Below are positions 23,641 to 37,175 of a DNA stretch of 64,000 nt, in pieces. The notes below the pieces were generated by a model. That model had not been told where the DNA came from. It worked only from the letters and a program-made list of their open reading frames with translations, and did not search any database. Location: NCBI GenBank assembly GCA_037367405.1, contig JAZKJV010008264.1, positions 496,001-560,000 of the forward strand. The letters are read 5' to 3'. The first letter of the stretch is position 1. Each line of letters starts with the position of its first letter. A program made the position numbers and the translations under genes. Source of the DNA: Ottelia alismoides. Taxonomy: Eukaryota; Streptophyta; Magnoliopsida; Alismatales; Hydrocharitaceae.

Positions 23641-24691
23641 TTGAGGTCTTGTATATTATCTGAAAGCATATTCAATTAAGTTTCATGTTTCGGATGTGCG
23701 GGAACCATTGTTTTTGCATTGGATGTAAGATTTGAATTGATTTTTTGCTAAAATAAAAACCTATGGTTTGTACACCGTTTGGACATATTTCTTGGTTAAT
23801 AAAATTTATTTAGAATGTCTATTTATGATACAAAAATAGTAACCTAATATTGATACCAAAAGTTTATGAAAATTATTCGAAGAGTTCCCGCCATGAAAAT
23901 TGTTTTGCATGCATTCATGAATCTATAAGTAAATTATTTTGCTTACTGATTTTCCATCATGAACGTGAAATAAACACTTATATTAAGTAGATAATCAAAC
24001 CACAAACCTCTGGAATTTATTTCGCATGATTCTGACTCCATTTGCCCTAGATATTCTATATTTAGTAATGATGGATCGGAAGATGATTGGATCATTAAAT
24101 CTCTTTGCTTAATGTATTTATGATTCGATAGAATCCTGGAAATTATGAATTTACCTTGATTAATTATGACACCTAATAATTATAAAAATAATTGATTAAT
24201 CATCATAGTCTATTGAATGTATGTTTCACGAAACTCCTAGTTTATCCTACAGAAGTTGTAGGACAATCTTTACATGCAAAACATTGTTATTTGAATAGGA
24301 TTGAGGATTTCTTTAGCAAATCTCCTTAAAATATTAATCAAATGGTTTTGATAAATATTATATGGTATAACTTTGATTGAAAGGCTGAATTTCATCTCAA
24401 ATACAAAATGATAAGATCACATTATCCTATCTTGAGGCAGATATGGTGTATAGTCGGGGATCGTTGGGGTAGTGGGTTGCTCCATGAGCGATCTGTCCCA
24501 CATCCTGTGCGTATTGGCCATGACAGTGGGCAAGGAAAGGATAATGCTTGAAATGACCATGATGTATTTTTCTAATTATTAAAATTGAATAAATATGTAT
24601 TTTGAGATTATACCATCCTTCAACTAACAATCAAGATTGTTTATTGGTTGATTGAATTGGATTAATAATTTATTTAATATGATTAAATAAA
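23641..24691 (+). other. Copia untranslated leader, first part
   Basis: No open frame of note. It ends in the Mutator target duplication TTAAATAAA and continues at 46693 after the Mutator-like element. The stretch at 24447-24545 (GGGGATCGTTGGGGTAGTGG and on) is a recognisable element leader block in a position where many plant copia elements have long leaders. Confidence 0.65.
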
Positions 24692-25255
24692 GGGATTTTT
24701 ACACTCATAACTTTGAGTAATTTTGCAATTACATTCATAACCCCGCATAATCATGAATTACTTATAGAACCCTGAATAGTACTTAACTCTTACACCCATA
24801 ATCCAGTGTTAACTTCCTTTTAATTTTCCGTTAACGATGATGGTATCCATCAAGTTTTTTACCCTTTATATTACAATTATTTACAATAATGCCTTTCCTT
24901 CTTTCTCGAGCCATCTTCCTCCCCCTAATGACCTCCTCCTCACCTTCATCCTTCAGTACCTCCTCTCTTCCTCTAACCTCCTTTCCTTCATCCTCCCAGG
25001 ACTACCTCCTCATCCCCCCCCCCCCCAATAGTGGAAGCCCCCCCTCCACCACTCATGTTTTCCACGCACAAGCCCTCATGGAGGACCACGTCCCCTGTCC
25101 TCCTCTCCCCTCGTCTTCCGCCCTAGCCCCCCTCCCTAATCTGCAGGCTCCCATTTCTCGTCGCCCCCCCCCTCTGTCGCTATCGTTTCCCTATGGAGAG
25201 GCCCATGTACCCCTGCCCCCTCTCCCCCGCAAGATGCTGTTGTCGAAAGCACCCC
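24692..25255. repeat. Mutator-like element, left arm with C-rich cargo
   Basis: After about 150 bp of terminal inverted repeat, the DNA turns strongly C-rich on the plus strand, with homopolymer C runs (for example 25015-25027) and words such as TTGTCGAAAGCACCCC that recur in the middle piece. The 130-codon frame at 24889-25281 is Pro/Ser-rich low-complexity translation and runs into solo LTR D, so it is not called a gene. Confidence 0.75.
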
Positions 25256-28200
25256 TGAAAAACGATAAAGTAATGGCCTGACAATTCAGGCTCACTGTCG
25301 TTGAGGCGACTACTTGAATCCTCTCGTTATTCAACAATTAACCCACACAAGTAATTAAGCAATTAAAAAAAGAGTTAAAATTTATTATACCCTACTAAGA
25401 TTGTATAGTGGCAAGCAAGTAGGGGTCGATTACAGGAAGCAAAGGATAAAAGCAGGCAAGAGAGAAGTCAAGCACCAAATATCTTCTCAAACACTCAGTC
25501 AAGGTGCAAGTTTTGTGGGTTCTTACTTTTATATTTTTATATGATTTTTTATTTTTATATTTTATTTTTTATTTTTCTGACTTCATATTTTCCTATTATA
25601 TTTTATATTTTTATATTTTCTTTTTCTTATATATATATATAAAGTAATATAAAGGGTATATATACAAGAGGGTTAAGAGATAGATAATATATGCATAAAA
25701 TAGGAAAAATACAGGAAATAAATTATTTCTGTACTTTTTATGTTTTTCTAATTTTTTTGATTTTTTGTATTTTTGCTAATTTTTTTGGTAATTTTTCAAG
25801 TCTAAAATATCAAAACAGAGAATAAATTATATACCTGAAATTAAACAGGAGATAAAAATATCAAACAATAACTAAAATTCTCAAACTATTTTTAAGACAA
25901 CGATAATAAAATATGTTCAATTTAGAGACAGAAATTATGTTTTCTAGGATTTTTTTATGGATTTTTTATATTTTTATAAAGTTTTTAAGGGTTTTACAAT
26001 TTTTGTGAGTTTTCTTTTATATTTTTTTAGTGATGTTCGGTCTGGAAATGCAAAATACTTCAAAAATACTAAAGATATTTTTTTGAATTTTTAAAAAAGG
26101 TTTTATAATTTTTAGGTATTTTCTAATGCAAATTCGAATAAAAATGCATGTTTTTGGTTTTTTTATAAATATTTAAATGATTCAAAAATGTAAAATAAAA
26201 ATATGGCATGAAAGTTGATTGCAACAAGAAGTTATGATATTTTTTTGGAAATATTTTAGAGGATTATAGATGCATGAAATAATTAAAGACAACAAAGAGA
26301 AACTGCACTACTAGCAAGGGCATTTTTGTAAATGGATAAAAGTGCGAGGGCTGAAGTTTAAATTTCACAGAAAATATAATGCAAGCAAAAATTTAATGGA
26401 CCAAATATTAATATACAAAGCTGCGAGGGTATCCCTACAAATTCACCAAATCTCATGTGTAGAAACACGTGCGTCTAGCGAGGTCCTAATTGTAATTTTC
26501 ATAAAATCTGAGGGCTAACTTGCAAATTTACCAGAAAGTTTAGAACCACATTAAAAAGTTCTAGGACTTAATAGAAATAATAAAATGCCTAGGGGCCTGG
26601 CCGAAAAATGTCCCCTCACGTGAAGGGTCACGTGAGGTGACGTGGACGAGGACGAAAATGCAATAATGGACAGTTTATGGGCCTTTCTGCAAATATTACA
26701 AATATAAATAAATGACATAGGAAAGTTTGAGTTCTAATATTTAAATACAAAAATTGGTGAGGGCATACATGCAAAATACCATGCCTAATGCAGATCCAAC
26801 GGTGGAGAGGCAATCACTTGCCATGCGGCAGCATAGGGATGCGCAATGACAGCTCGACAGTCAACGACAGAGATTAGATCTTCAAGAGAAGATCCGATGG
26901 TGAAGGTGCTAGCAATCCAACAGCAGCTGCTTGATATGGGGTGCCAGCCTCGATCTGACGGCGGACGGCCTAGGAGGAAGAACGGGGAAGAACTGCCGGT
27001 TAGGCGACCTTCCCCGACCCCGTTCCTCGACCTCCGACGCTCTGAAGGGCTCCAAGATGGTCGGAACGCTGCCTGCAGGTGTGCTCTAGGTGTTGGGGCA
27101 TCCAAAATGCTCCAACGTCAACCGGAGGATGCGCACGAGGGCGGCGAAGCTGGCGGGCTCCAGGTACCATAGCGGTGATCCCAAAATGAGCCCCAGATAC
27201 TTCTGGGAAGCTTGGACCTGCAAAACAAGGTGAAGGGGTCGAAGTCAAATTGCCTCAATCCTGCAACGGGGAGGAATGGGTTGTGGAGGCAGGTGGAGGA
27301 AGCTCCGGCGAGGCGGAGGAGGTGGAGCTCCGAGAGTCTTGCTCTTTGTAATAGCATGGTGAATGGAGTTGCATTGGGTGAACAAAATGTGAGAAGGAAG
27401 GAGGGAAGGGTGTTTGGCGAGGCAGAGGTAGTCGAGTACGGCCAGAATCGATTGGTGGAGCAAGAAGCTCCACCGGCAAGACTTCTTGGGATTCCCACAA
27501 TTTCGAATGAACTCAAGGAGAAAAGTGTGCAGATTACGATTACTGGGAATCTAAGGAATGAAATGAGCAAGTAGAAAAGGGAGGAAAGCTCACAGGTTAC
27601 ACCGGGAGCGAGCTCCAGCGACGTAGCTCTGGGGAGCTAGATCCGCCTCGATTCAACGCCAAACACCAAGATGAGACCCGCAAGGTGCTCCTGCTATTAC
27701 CAGGAAGACAGGGGATTTTTAGGGCTATGGAACAAATGACGGAAAAGGGATCAAAATTTAAATAGAGGATCGGGGGTGCTTATGTACAGAGTTGCTGAGA
27801 GGTTGAGAAGATCGAGAGATTCAGCTCGATTCGATGATCCAAAGCCTAAGGAGAGCTTCTGGCCTAATTCATCAATAATCGAGGAAAAAAGATTGCAGAA
27901 GAAATCATCCCTAAAGGAGGAGCAGATCTTTGGGAAAAAATCGAAGAATACGGGTCAAAGTGCAATTCTGACAGGTCGCATACCTCAGTCAGAGAGTTGA
28001 ACAAGGTCAACAAAAGGGAGAAGCTGGTTGGTCTACGTTGACCACCCAAAAAAACCGTGGAGAAAATATTTGTCAAATCGATTTAAAATAATAAATGATT
28101 TTGTTTATTTTAGGTTGTAAAATAGAAAATATTTACTATTTTATAAGGTATTTTATTATGATTTTTATTATTCTTTTAGAGGTTTAGAATTACAAGTTCC

Positions 28201-29197
28201 CTTTTAATAAGGGCAATATATAGGCATATTTGTCTATATTTTAATGTTTTATTTTTATTTTGTATATTTAATTTTATTAATTAAATTTATTATTTTATAA
28301 TCTTATAACTTAATTTTATACACTTAAATAAATTTTTATTTTATTTTTTTGATGTATTATATACAATTAAATAAATAGAGGTGTTATTTGTATATGTATA
28401 CTTATAGGCAACTCATCTATGTACTTTCTATAATATATATATATATATATAGTTTTGCATTTTCTTGAGAATTTTATTCTTGTTTTAATATACACACATT
28501 TTATACGTAATATTTAAAAAATTATAAAATTATAAAATTATAAAAATAATGAATAAAGAATAAAATGAATATTTTAATCGGTTTAAGTATACAATAGGCA
28601 TCCAAAACCTTTGACTCCAAAAAATATGAAACCACCTTCATTAAATATCTTACGAAAAGTTATATACAATTAAAGGTGATTTTGTTATATTTTGAGTTTT
28701 TATATGAGAGATATGGGTCTGGGAAGTTAGGATTTTGGAATCTTATTTAGATCGTACTTTGTACACTGTATATTATTTTTATATGAAATCAATTTTGTAT
28801 TTTTATATATTTAAGTATCTACAACTTTCATGACAAAGTTTATTTATTTGATGTATAAAAAATAGAACTAAAAATAGGACCCAAAATGAATAAAGAATGG
28901 AAAAATAAATAAGGATTTTATTTGTTTTTGGCCCTTATCTCCCCCTACTTTACTCCTTGTCGACCTAGTCATCGAGATGCCTAGGTCTCGGGGTTTCGGG
29001 TCATAAAATATTTGCAATATTTTATTATTTTTCTTTTCTTTATTCTATAATTTTAGCTTTAAAAACCGTATTTTATACACTATTTACAACACAATGCATG
29101 AATGATAAAATGCATGAATTAAGCCTATTTACACGCATTTACTAGGGTTTTTAAGGCCAAAATGATTAAATAAAGATGATGAAATGGAGATTCATCA
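25256..29197 (-). mobile_element. Gypsy solo LTR D (minus), in the Mutator-like element
   Basis: It reads TGAAAAACGATAAAG at the left and GATTCATCA at the right. The flanks are a perfect 5-bp duplication ACCCC (25251-25255 and 29198-29202). At 3.9 kb it is a long LTR. The left third is AT-rich with the signature GGCAAGCAAGTAGGGGTCGAT. The middle (26600-27700) is GC-rich with CACGTGAGG boxes. The right is AT-rich with the CTACAACTTTCATGACAAAG hairpin arm at about 28819-28838. Open frames at 26785-27574 lie in the GC-rich core, overlap each other on both strands and carry no motif. Confidence 0.85.
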
Positions 29198-29202
29198 ACC
29201 CC

Positions 29203-29951
29203 CGATGAGCCCCCCCCCCTGAAAGCCTAGTGTCGAAGTCCCCATGCCCCCCACCCCCCGGCTGTGGCCCCTGACCACCCTCCCTACATGTTGTCGAAGT
29301 CCCCATGTCCCATGCATTCTCCCTCCTGTATGGCCCCGCATGAGCACCCAACCCCACCCCCAACCCATGGAATCCCCCTGTGAAGCATCCTCCCTATTGT
29401 CGAAGCCCCTCTTGTGTGATCTGACAAACCCCAGCCTGCGAGCTCTTTGCCTATGCGGCCCCTGACTAAGACCCCCACCGCCTCACCCCATGCAGAAGCC
29501 TCCTACGACCCCCTCCCTCCCTACTTTCAAAGCCCCCCCCCCTCGTGCGACCCCGGCTCTCCCCCCCTCCCCCCCCCCCTCCCCTATGTGTCCCCCGACA
29601 AAGACCCACCCCTCCTCCCCATGTGCGACCTCCTATGGAGGCATGGCCTACCCCCATCCCTACACTATCGCACGATGTCACCATGCAGCACTCGTCCTAC
29701 ACCATTGCACGCAGCTGCTCTATAGCACTTGCCCTCCAAACTTGTATGCAGGTGCTGTTGGACCGAGAGAGAATGGATGAGATATTTTTCTTTTTTCCTT
29801 TGAACTTTTGATAGATCCTAGCCATTAGATCGTGACTTGATTAGATTAACTCATTCATCTAGTTGAGATAATGAACTAAACTAATAGAGGGTTATGGGTA
29901 TAAAAAAGAGGGTTATTTGAGGTTTTGGGTGTAATTCACGATTATGCAAGG
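29203..29951. repeat. Mutator-like element, middle piece with C-rich repeats
   Basis: It contains runs of 9-12 C and a recurring unit beginning TGTCGAAGTCCCCATG (29232, 29292) and TTGTCGAAGCCCC (29398). A second unit is the type CCCCTGACTAAGACCCCCACC / CCCCGACAAAGACCC. From about 29815 it returns to single-copy-like DNA and then to the inner part of the right terminal inverted repeat (GGGTTATGGGTATAAAAAAG). It is cut at 29951 by element C. Confidence 0.7.
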
Positions 29952-32900
29952 TGATGAGCTGAAAAATCCGATTGCGACTAAGGTGGGATAAATAGGCAAT
30001 GTCGTTGTCCCTAGTCAATCAGTTCGGTCAACAAGAAAAATATATGAAACAACTTAAGAGAAATTGAGAATATGTAATGTAAAAGGTCTTGGCTATTTTA
30101 TTTACCTAGTATAGCAACTTGGGTTGAACACAAGGAGCACAATTGAAAAACTAAGTAGTCAAATTTCAGAGATAAAATTTTTTAGTAGTTTTTTTATTTT
30201 TACTTTTTTATCTTCAAAGAAGGAACAATATGCACAAGGGAAGAAATAAATACACCACACTTTTTGTATTTTTTAAAATATCCAGAAATGCTCAGAAAAT
30301 TACAAAGAAAATATTTTTGAGTTTAATAATTTTTAAAATGTTTTTGGCAATTTTTTCAACTTTTTATGTTATTTTTATGATTTTATAAAAACCAAACAGA
30401 GCCAAAAAAGGAAAACAGTGCATAATCTGGAGTAATTTGCAACTTAAAAATATTTTAATGTAAAAAACTCCTAGGATTATTTTTATGATAAAATATAGGC
30501 AAATATCTACATACAAGAATTGAAATCACTATTTTTGGTTTTTTCTAGAATTTTCTATGAATTTAAAAAAATTTTAATATTTTGCCAATTTTTTTGGATT
30601 TTATAAATAATTAATACATGAAATTTGGATAGAAAATGAAAGACAATCAAATACACCTAATCTATTTTTTTATTTTTTTTGACAATATTTGAATTTTATT
30701 ATTTTTCAAATTTCAGGTAGAGAAAAAGATGCAGTTTTTGAATTTTAAAATATTAAATAAAATTAAAATGCAAAAACTTTATATACAATGAAGAGCACCA
30801 CAACAGGAGTCTACACATATTTTTGTAAAATTTTCAGAGTAATAAACACATTTATTTTCAATGAAAAGGGCGAGAAAAATAAATGTCTAGAAATGAAGGA
30901 GTTATTTGCAATAATTTAATGTTTTTACAATAAAATATAATAAAAATTAAATGAGGGAGAAAATTGTAAATTACCTTAGGGCATGCGTGATAAGCTCTCT
31001 AGCGAGGACCTTTTTGTAATTTCAAAATTCCAAGGGTGGAAATATAAATTTTCCCAATTTTTTTAATTAAAAAACCCCTAGGGTTTTCTTCTCTTCTCTT
31101 CGTTCTTTAAAAAAGAGGGAAAGGTGGGCCAGCTTCCACCCTTCCTTCTTCCTCTCTCCTACGTACGTAATGTGGGATCACGGACTCCAAGCGGTGGCGG
31201 CGATCGTTGGTGACACGCGGAGCCACAAGCTTTGCGGGCTCGAAGGTCGCAGGAGGGAGGAGGGGCGAAGGCTCCTGGATACGTCAGCTTCGGGAAGAGA
31301 AAGTGAACAGTTGAGGCAGTGTGCGCAGGATCACAAGTGCACGCGCGGAGGTCGCAAGCGAGGCAAGGTGACACCCGCCCTGCGGTGGAGGAGGAAGGCA
31401 CCGCCGGTCGGGCGGAGGTGCCACGGTGGAGTTGTGCAGTGGGCGGTGGAGTCGGAGGAAGCCGCTCGCATGGAGGGCGCTGGAGGCGGCGAAGCAGCCC
31501 GTGTAGAGGGGGTGGAAGACTGTGTGGCACTGGGCGACGGGCACCGCCTAGCGCAACCAGTGGAAGGGGTCGTGGGTAGGGTGGAGCATGGGCCGGGCTC
31601 GGGCCGGGCCCAGCCTAGCCCAGCCTAGGCCCATTTACCAAATCGGGCCCACAGGCTGGGCCAGGCCCGCTATTTTTTCAAGGGCTGGGCCCAAGCCCGA
31701 GCCCACCCCGACTTATGATGGGTCAGGCCTGGGTCGGGCTGGCCCATGAATGAATCCTGCACACTCTCCCCGAGCCAGGGAGGGAGATGCAGCGGGGATC
31801 GCGCAGGCGCAGGGGAGGGAGATGCGGTGGGGATCGCACGGGCGCAGGGGAGGGAGATGCGATGGGACTGGAGAGGTGCGGAGGGTTGGCGCAGGCTGCG
31901 ACGCAACGCACAGGTGGTAGCACGGGCGGTGGGCGGGGAGGCCGAGTAGGGTAGAGGGGAGGCGCTCGCGGGTGGACTGGAGAGCGGCGGCGCTCGCGGG
32001 GAGGTGGAGGGGGAGGCTCGGTGGAGCGGTCGAGCCGAGCGGGGTAGGAGGTGGAGGCTGAAGCTGTGGAGAGGTGAGGGAGAGGCGATCACGAGGGGAG
32101 TCGGGTGGGATGGGAGGGAGGGTAGCGGTGCATAGGAAATGAAATTAGGGATTGGGGGCGTCTGCGATGGGACTAGTTAGGGGGCAGGTCGCGGGCCGGC
32201 CGGCCGGGCCTCGATGTGGGCTTGAGGTCGGGTCGGCCCGTGGGCTAATGGGTTGGGCACTTGCAAGCCCGAGCCCGGCCCGACTTAACAAATGGGCCAA
32301 TAAATCAGCCTAGGCCCGCCCATTTACGTAGTGAGCTTGGGCTTGGGTCGGGCTTGTGCGGGCCGGGCAGCGGGCTGGGTCAGGCCGGCCCAGACCCATG
32401 CTCCACCCTAGTCATGGGTGCGGCGGGCGCTGCTGTGGGAGCGGTGGAAGGAGGCAACGAGGGCTGGCAGCTTCCGCCCGAGTTTTTTATTTTTTTATTT
32501 TTGCAACTATAGAAGATGTTATAAATAAAATTGTATTTGTATTTTTTAATTAATTTTTTTTGTTTTGTCCTGCAAAACAGATGTTAGAGAAAGAAATATA
32601 TAATTTTTTTGTTTATTTTTTTTATAAACGACTTAGGAAGTGAGCACAACATCTCCATCCCCAAAAAATCAAAATAGGAATCAGTGGACAAATATGGATC
32701 CGATGAGATGGGAGAAAGATTTGGAGATCCGACCACCGTATGTGATCGGATGTGATAGATTACCTGAGGTAGAATGTGAAATAAAGAGACCAAGAATGTG
32801 AGATAAAAAATCGGATCCGGGGACGGATCAAATCGAGAGTGACGACAACTACGATTGAAAATTTAACAACTAAATGACTGTGAATTAAAATCTAAAATTA

Positions 32901-34277
32901 ATGTAAAAGGATGATAGAAAATAAAGTGGATCTCACCTTGGATTCGAACACGTTGTGATAGCCTCGAAGAGGACCAACTCGCTGTCACCGGACGGCTCGG
33001 AGGCTGAGCACACTTCTGCGACAAGAAACTCTTGGAGATCGGGCTCCTCTCCACCAAAGATTGATCAAAAGAAAAATGAAGGAGGAGGATCTCAATAAAA
33101 AGAAGAAGAAAAATCAAAAACGAAAATATGTACAAAGAAGGAAAGTATTTAGGGGTTAATGAAAAAAATATAATTAATTAATTAATTAAAAATAAAATTC
33201 GTAATTAAATAAAATAGTTAAAATACTTAATTTATAAAAATTAATTAGCCACCTTAATGGTGGTTTTTTAAGGCATAAAATCAAATATTATATACAAGGT
33301 AGGTTTTCAAATGAAATAAATGAATAAATTAAACAAATAAATTCAATTTTAGTAATAGTATTAATTTAATTAACTATTGTTAGATATTAAATTTTTTAGT
33401 GATTTTTATGTAAGGAAATTAGTTATATACAAGTAATATATACATATAGCACAATATACACACGTACAAATAAGGAAAATATTTTTAAATAATTTTAAAA
33501 AAAATCTATTTTTTAATAATGAAGAAAAATATTTACAATTATTTATATTATGTTTAAAAATAAATATGAACAAATATATACAATAAATAAATGGTGAAAT
33601 TGCAAAAACTACCCCAGAAAACTAACTTACCCTAACTTTAAAAATTATAAACCACAACCATTTGGAAGATAATTAAATTTAGAGTACAATGGAAGTGAGT
33701 TTGATTCAATTTGAGTTTGTATGGGGCCGAAATTGATCGTTCAATTATCACTATACGGCTTTTTTAGTGTGGATACTTTTACACTATACATGGTTTTACT
33801 TTGCAATTATTTTTATTATTTAATTTACTTTGCAATTATTTTTATTATTTACAAAACATTTTTGTTTACAATTTTTGTTTAGAAAAATATTTAATTTGAG
33901 GTCAATTTATAAACAAATAAAATAGTATAGTTTTTTACAAAAATACAAGGAAAAATATTTACAAATTATTTTTAGAGTTTTGGATTAAAGACCATATCTC
34001 CCCCTACTTTATTCCTGGTCGATCAGGTAAGTCTTGACCTTCTTTCGAGGTTCGGGTCAGCCTGCATTTATTTCATAAATACGTCCTTTCTTTTTTTCCT
34101 TTTCTTTTTCTTTCCTTCTTTATTCTTTTATTTTGAATATAAAGAGTGTTAAAAACGCATATTTAACAAATGCATGTAAAATGGAAATTTCATAAAATTA
34201 GTGGCTATTTACAGGTATTTGATTAAGGAAATAAATATAAAATAAAAGAATAAAGGCGATGAATCGTGGATTCATCA
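29952..34277 (-). repeat. Element C 3' LTR (with hAT insertion)
   Basis: It is 4326 bp, of which 834 are a hAT insertion plus 8 bp of duplication. It matches 42910-46629 in order. It keeps about 713 bp (32972-33684) that the other LTR lacks, and has its own small duplication of TTACTTTGCAATTATTTTTA at about 33796-33851. Open frames at 31159-32092 fall partly in the hAT element and are not genes. Confidence 0.87.
31577..32410. mobile_element. Non-autonomous hAT element, 834 bp, in the C 3' LTR
   Basis: The ends are TAGGGTGGAGCATGGGCCGG and, inverted at the right, TAGGGTGGAGCATGGGTCTGG. The 8-bp flanks are GTCGTGGG (31569-31576) and GTCATGGG (32411-32418), 7/8 alike. The partner LTR is empty at the matching site (about 45500-45507, GTTGCGGG). 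It is GC-rich, with GGGCC/GGCCC-rich subterminal DNA (GCCCGGCCC, GGGTCGGGC) and no transposase. The frames within it (31670-32092 and others) show no motif. Confidence 0.88.
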
Positions 34278-34291
34278 TTCCTCTATACTTT
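34278..34291 (-). promoter_or_regulatory. Element C polypurine tract
   Basis: On the minus strand, AAAGTATAGAGGAA immediately precedes the LTR start TGATGAATCC. It has the same AAGTATAG core as A2 and B. Confidence 0.72.
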
Positions 34292-37175
34292 ACCTTTGTT
34301 AGTCCCTTAGCAAACACTTATTGGAAAATAAGTGAAAACAAAAATAAAGAAAAGAAAAAGGAAAGGAAAGGAATGAGAACAATATTGACTTTCAAACTTA
34401 TCTTCATGAAATTGTATTATGGAGCTTTGTTGAATCTAACAACCTCTAAGTTCCACAAGACTCTATTCAAGTCTCCTCAATAGTCAGGTCAGAACAGGTC
34501 TACATACACAAATTCTTATGACTATGAATCTTTACTTGTACAGTGTAAGTGAAGTATAGCTCCTCATCTCAAGAGTAGCAAAAAAACAGCCTTTCTCAAC
34601 AAGGTAACTCTAGTCCCCTGGTCTAGCAACTCTTTCCTCGAGGAGCGGGGATATTCCCTTCTAAGTTCAAGTACAACCAGCTCAAGAAGAGGGGGTGGAG
34701 AAGAGAATGGACGGTAACCAATGTAGCTATCTATCCTTGGATGCATGACCAGTGTAGCCAAGTCATCCGTTTCAAGCTTACAAAAATTTGTCTTTGAAGA
34801 TCTTATTTTTTTTCACTTGTATATATACTCTGGCAAGTATTTTACTTTTCAATCAGGCATGTCCACTTCTGGAGATTCTACATTTTTTCTTTTTTTCTTT
34901 TTGAAAATATAAACAAGGTGCAGCATGTACAAAAGGACTTTTTCCTCTTGAGAAAGTAGAATTCCCCTTTTTTGAAGCATTATTGCAACCCCACCGCATC
35001 CTGCCTTTAGACCTCAACATTGTCAGACTAGGTTGAGACGCACTTCCCTCCCTAGAGGAAGACGAGAGGTTCCGCCTAAATGTACTACCCTCGTATGCTA
35101 CTCCAAGCCAAAAGAGTTTGCCCCCTCACCACCTCCTCCATGAAGAGCTACGTGTAAATCGCTTGTCCAAGATAAGCCACAGTTTGAAAGAATCATGCAT
35201 GTGTTGTTAAATATTCCACTTAGACTAATCAAGATGACATTTGAACATAGTCTTATGGACTCAAAGAATTAAGTCACTAGGACCTGAAAAGTCTTAACTC
35301 CAATTCTTATAAGGTTCCTCTGAAATTAAGTGGATTAAGGTCCGACTATGCTCCATTCTTCAATTTTATTCCAGACTTAGTTTAAATGACAATATTATCC
35401 TAGAAAATACACAAGCAAATGCAAGAAATATGTACAATGCAAAGAAAAAAAGTAAAATCTTTTTGTGAAACAATTTTCTAATTTTGAACTTTTTTATGAA
35501 TTTTTGAAAAGTGATGCACATGTAAAAAGAGATTTTCTAATTATGCAAATTTTTATAAACTTTTGGTTTTGTAGTTTTTCGGGATTTTTTTCTTTACAGA
35601 AAATGGTTAGTAATATATACAAGTATATACAATTTTTTGTGTTTTTTTAATAAGGGATAGGGCTAGGGAAGAGATACACATATTTACATAGGAGTGAGTC
35701 AATTATTGACAAGAATCAGCAGATAGGATTTATACAAGTATATACATACAGTTGGAATATTTTTATATTTTTTTTGAAGCATATATTTCTCAAACCTATT
35801 TGAAAATAATTTTACAAATAATTTTGAAATTGTAGTCCAAAATAATGTTCAAACCATTTTACAAACATTTACAAACATTTGAAAACTATTTTGCAAATAT
35901 TTTTCAAACAGTATATATAATTTTTTAAAAAATAATTTCTCAATCATTTTCAAAATATTTACAAATAGTTTTACAAATTAATTTTATTTCACACAAAGAA
36001 TAAAAATTTTTACAAGCCAGAATATTTTTACAAAGGTTGAAATTATTTTGCAAACATTTTTCAAATAGTTTCCAAAAAAAATTAAATAGGTTTTCAAAAT
36101 ATTTTTCAAAATATTTTAACCTGACTTATTAAACAGTATATACAAAAAATTGAGTAAATATCTGCATCTTTTTATTAGTTGGTTTTACTGAATTTTACAA
36201 GTATTTATACAGTATTTTAGCCATATTAAAAATATGAAAGTACAAGTTATGGCTAAAGTATATATACAATATGTACGACACCTCCTATAATTAGCTCAAA
36301 CTATGTCCTAATAGTGATCAGAGAGGGACAAAGGAAGACATAACTCATGCTGAGTATTGGGAAGTGAAAAGAATACTATACTACAACAACGAATAAAATA
36401 ATATAATCAATAGAAGTCGGTGATCCCCCTATACTTAGGATCAATTGATCCTAAGTATAGAAGACTGTACATAAGGGAAAAACTGAGGAATAGATGTACA
36501 TATACTACCTCCCCTATACTTAGGGTAAAATATCCCTAAGTATAGGAAGCAAAATAGAGGTAAAAAGAATCAAAAGAATAATAAAAAATCTGACACTCCA
36601 TATACTTAGGGTAAAGTACATCCTAAGTATAACATAATCACAAGATGTAGATGGGGTGTTAGACAGAAAGAATGTATGATATGGACAAATGGATCTATAC
36701 AACTGTGGACAATGTTGAGGTGCCTCTCAACAAGCACTAGAGTTTACGCCCCTAGCTAGGCACAACGGCTAGGATAACCTAGTCTCGAGGTTCAGGACGG
36801 AATATGTGAGGCAAATACCATACTGTCGTCGTAGTCCCGGTGGGAGAACAACAACGAGGTCAACAATATAAACTATGACACCCAAGTAAACAATCAGGAG
36901 GGTGTCTTCTACCATGTAAAGATGGAAGATGAAATTGTGCTCCGGTAGCACAAAAGAACTCATCGGCTCAAGATCAGAATGGAGTAGAAGGGCATAGCCG
37001 AAGAATTCAAACATGGAGAAGGAAGGATCTATCAGGGAATTCTCTATGTCAATAACCATCTCGAATAGATAAGGAAGGCCAAGATCAAGAGACTAACTAA
37101 AAAGGCTGATACATGATGCATGTAATGTAGAGAAATCAATAAAATCATCGAATACCTCAAAGATCGGGTCATCCT
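34292..37175 (-). other. Element C 3' internal region, mostly non-coding
   Basis: The DNA is AT-rich with many TTTTCAAA/ATATTT words (35740-36120) and no long frame. It holds three hairpins at 36425-36631 and, at 36769-37059, a 96-codon minus frame. That frame continues the coding-like stretch on the far side of solo LTR F but has no recognised domain. Confidence 0.55.
36425..36631 (-). repeat. Three CTATACTTAGG...CCTAAGTATAG hairpins (element C)
   Basis: Stem-loops lie at 36425-36461 (CCCCCTATACTTAGGATC with GATCCTAAGTATAG, the longest arm pair), 36511-36547 and 36601-36631. They are spaced about 86-90 bp apart, lie in the same relative place as those of A2, and carry the polypurine-tract core in one arm. 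Confidence 0.75.

Noticed and set aside
24837..25281. Pro/Ser-rich frame as a gene captured by the Mutator-like element
   Set aside because: Homopolymer C runs drive the composition and the frame runs into solo LTR D. A captured gene fragment is possible but not shown.
31159..32092. Several 80-150-codon frames on both strands
   Set aside because: They cross the border of the 834-bp hAT element and the LTR of C and consist of low-complexity GC-rich translation.
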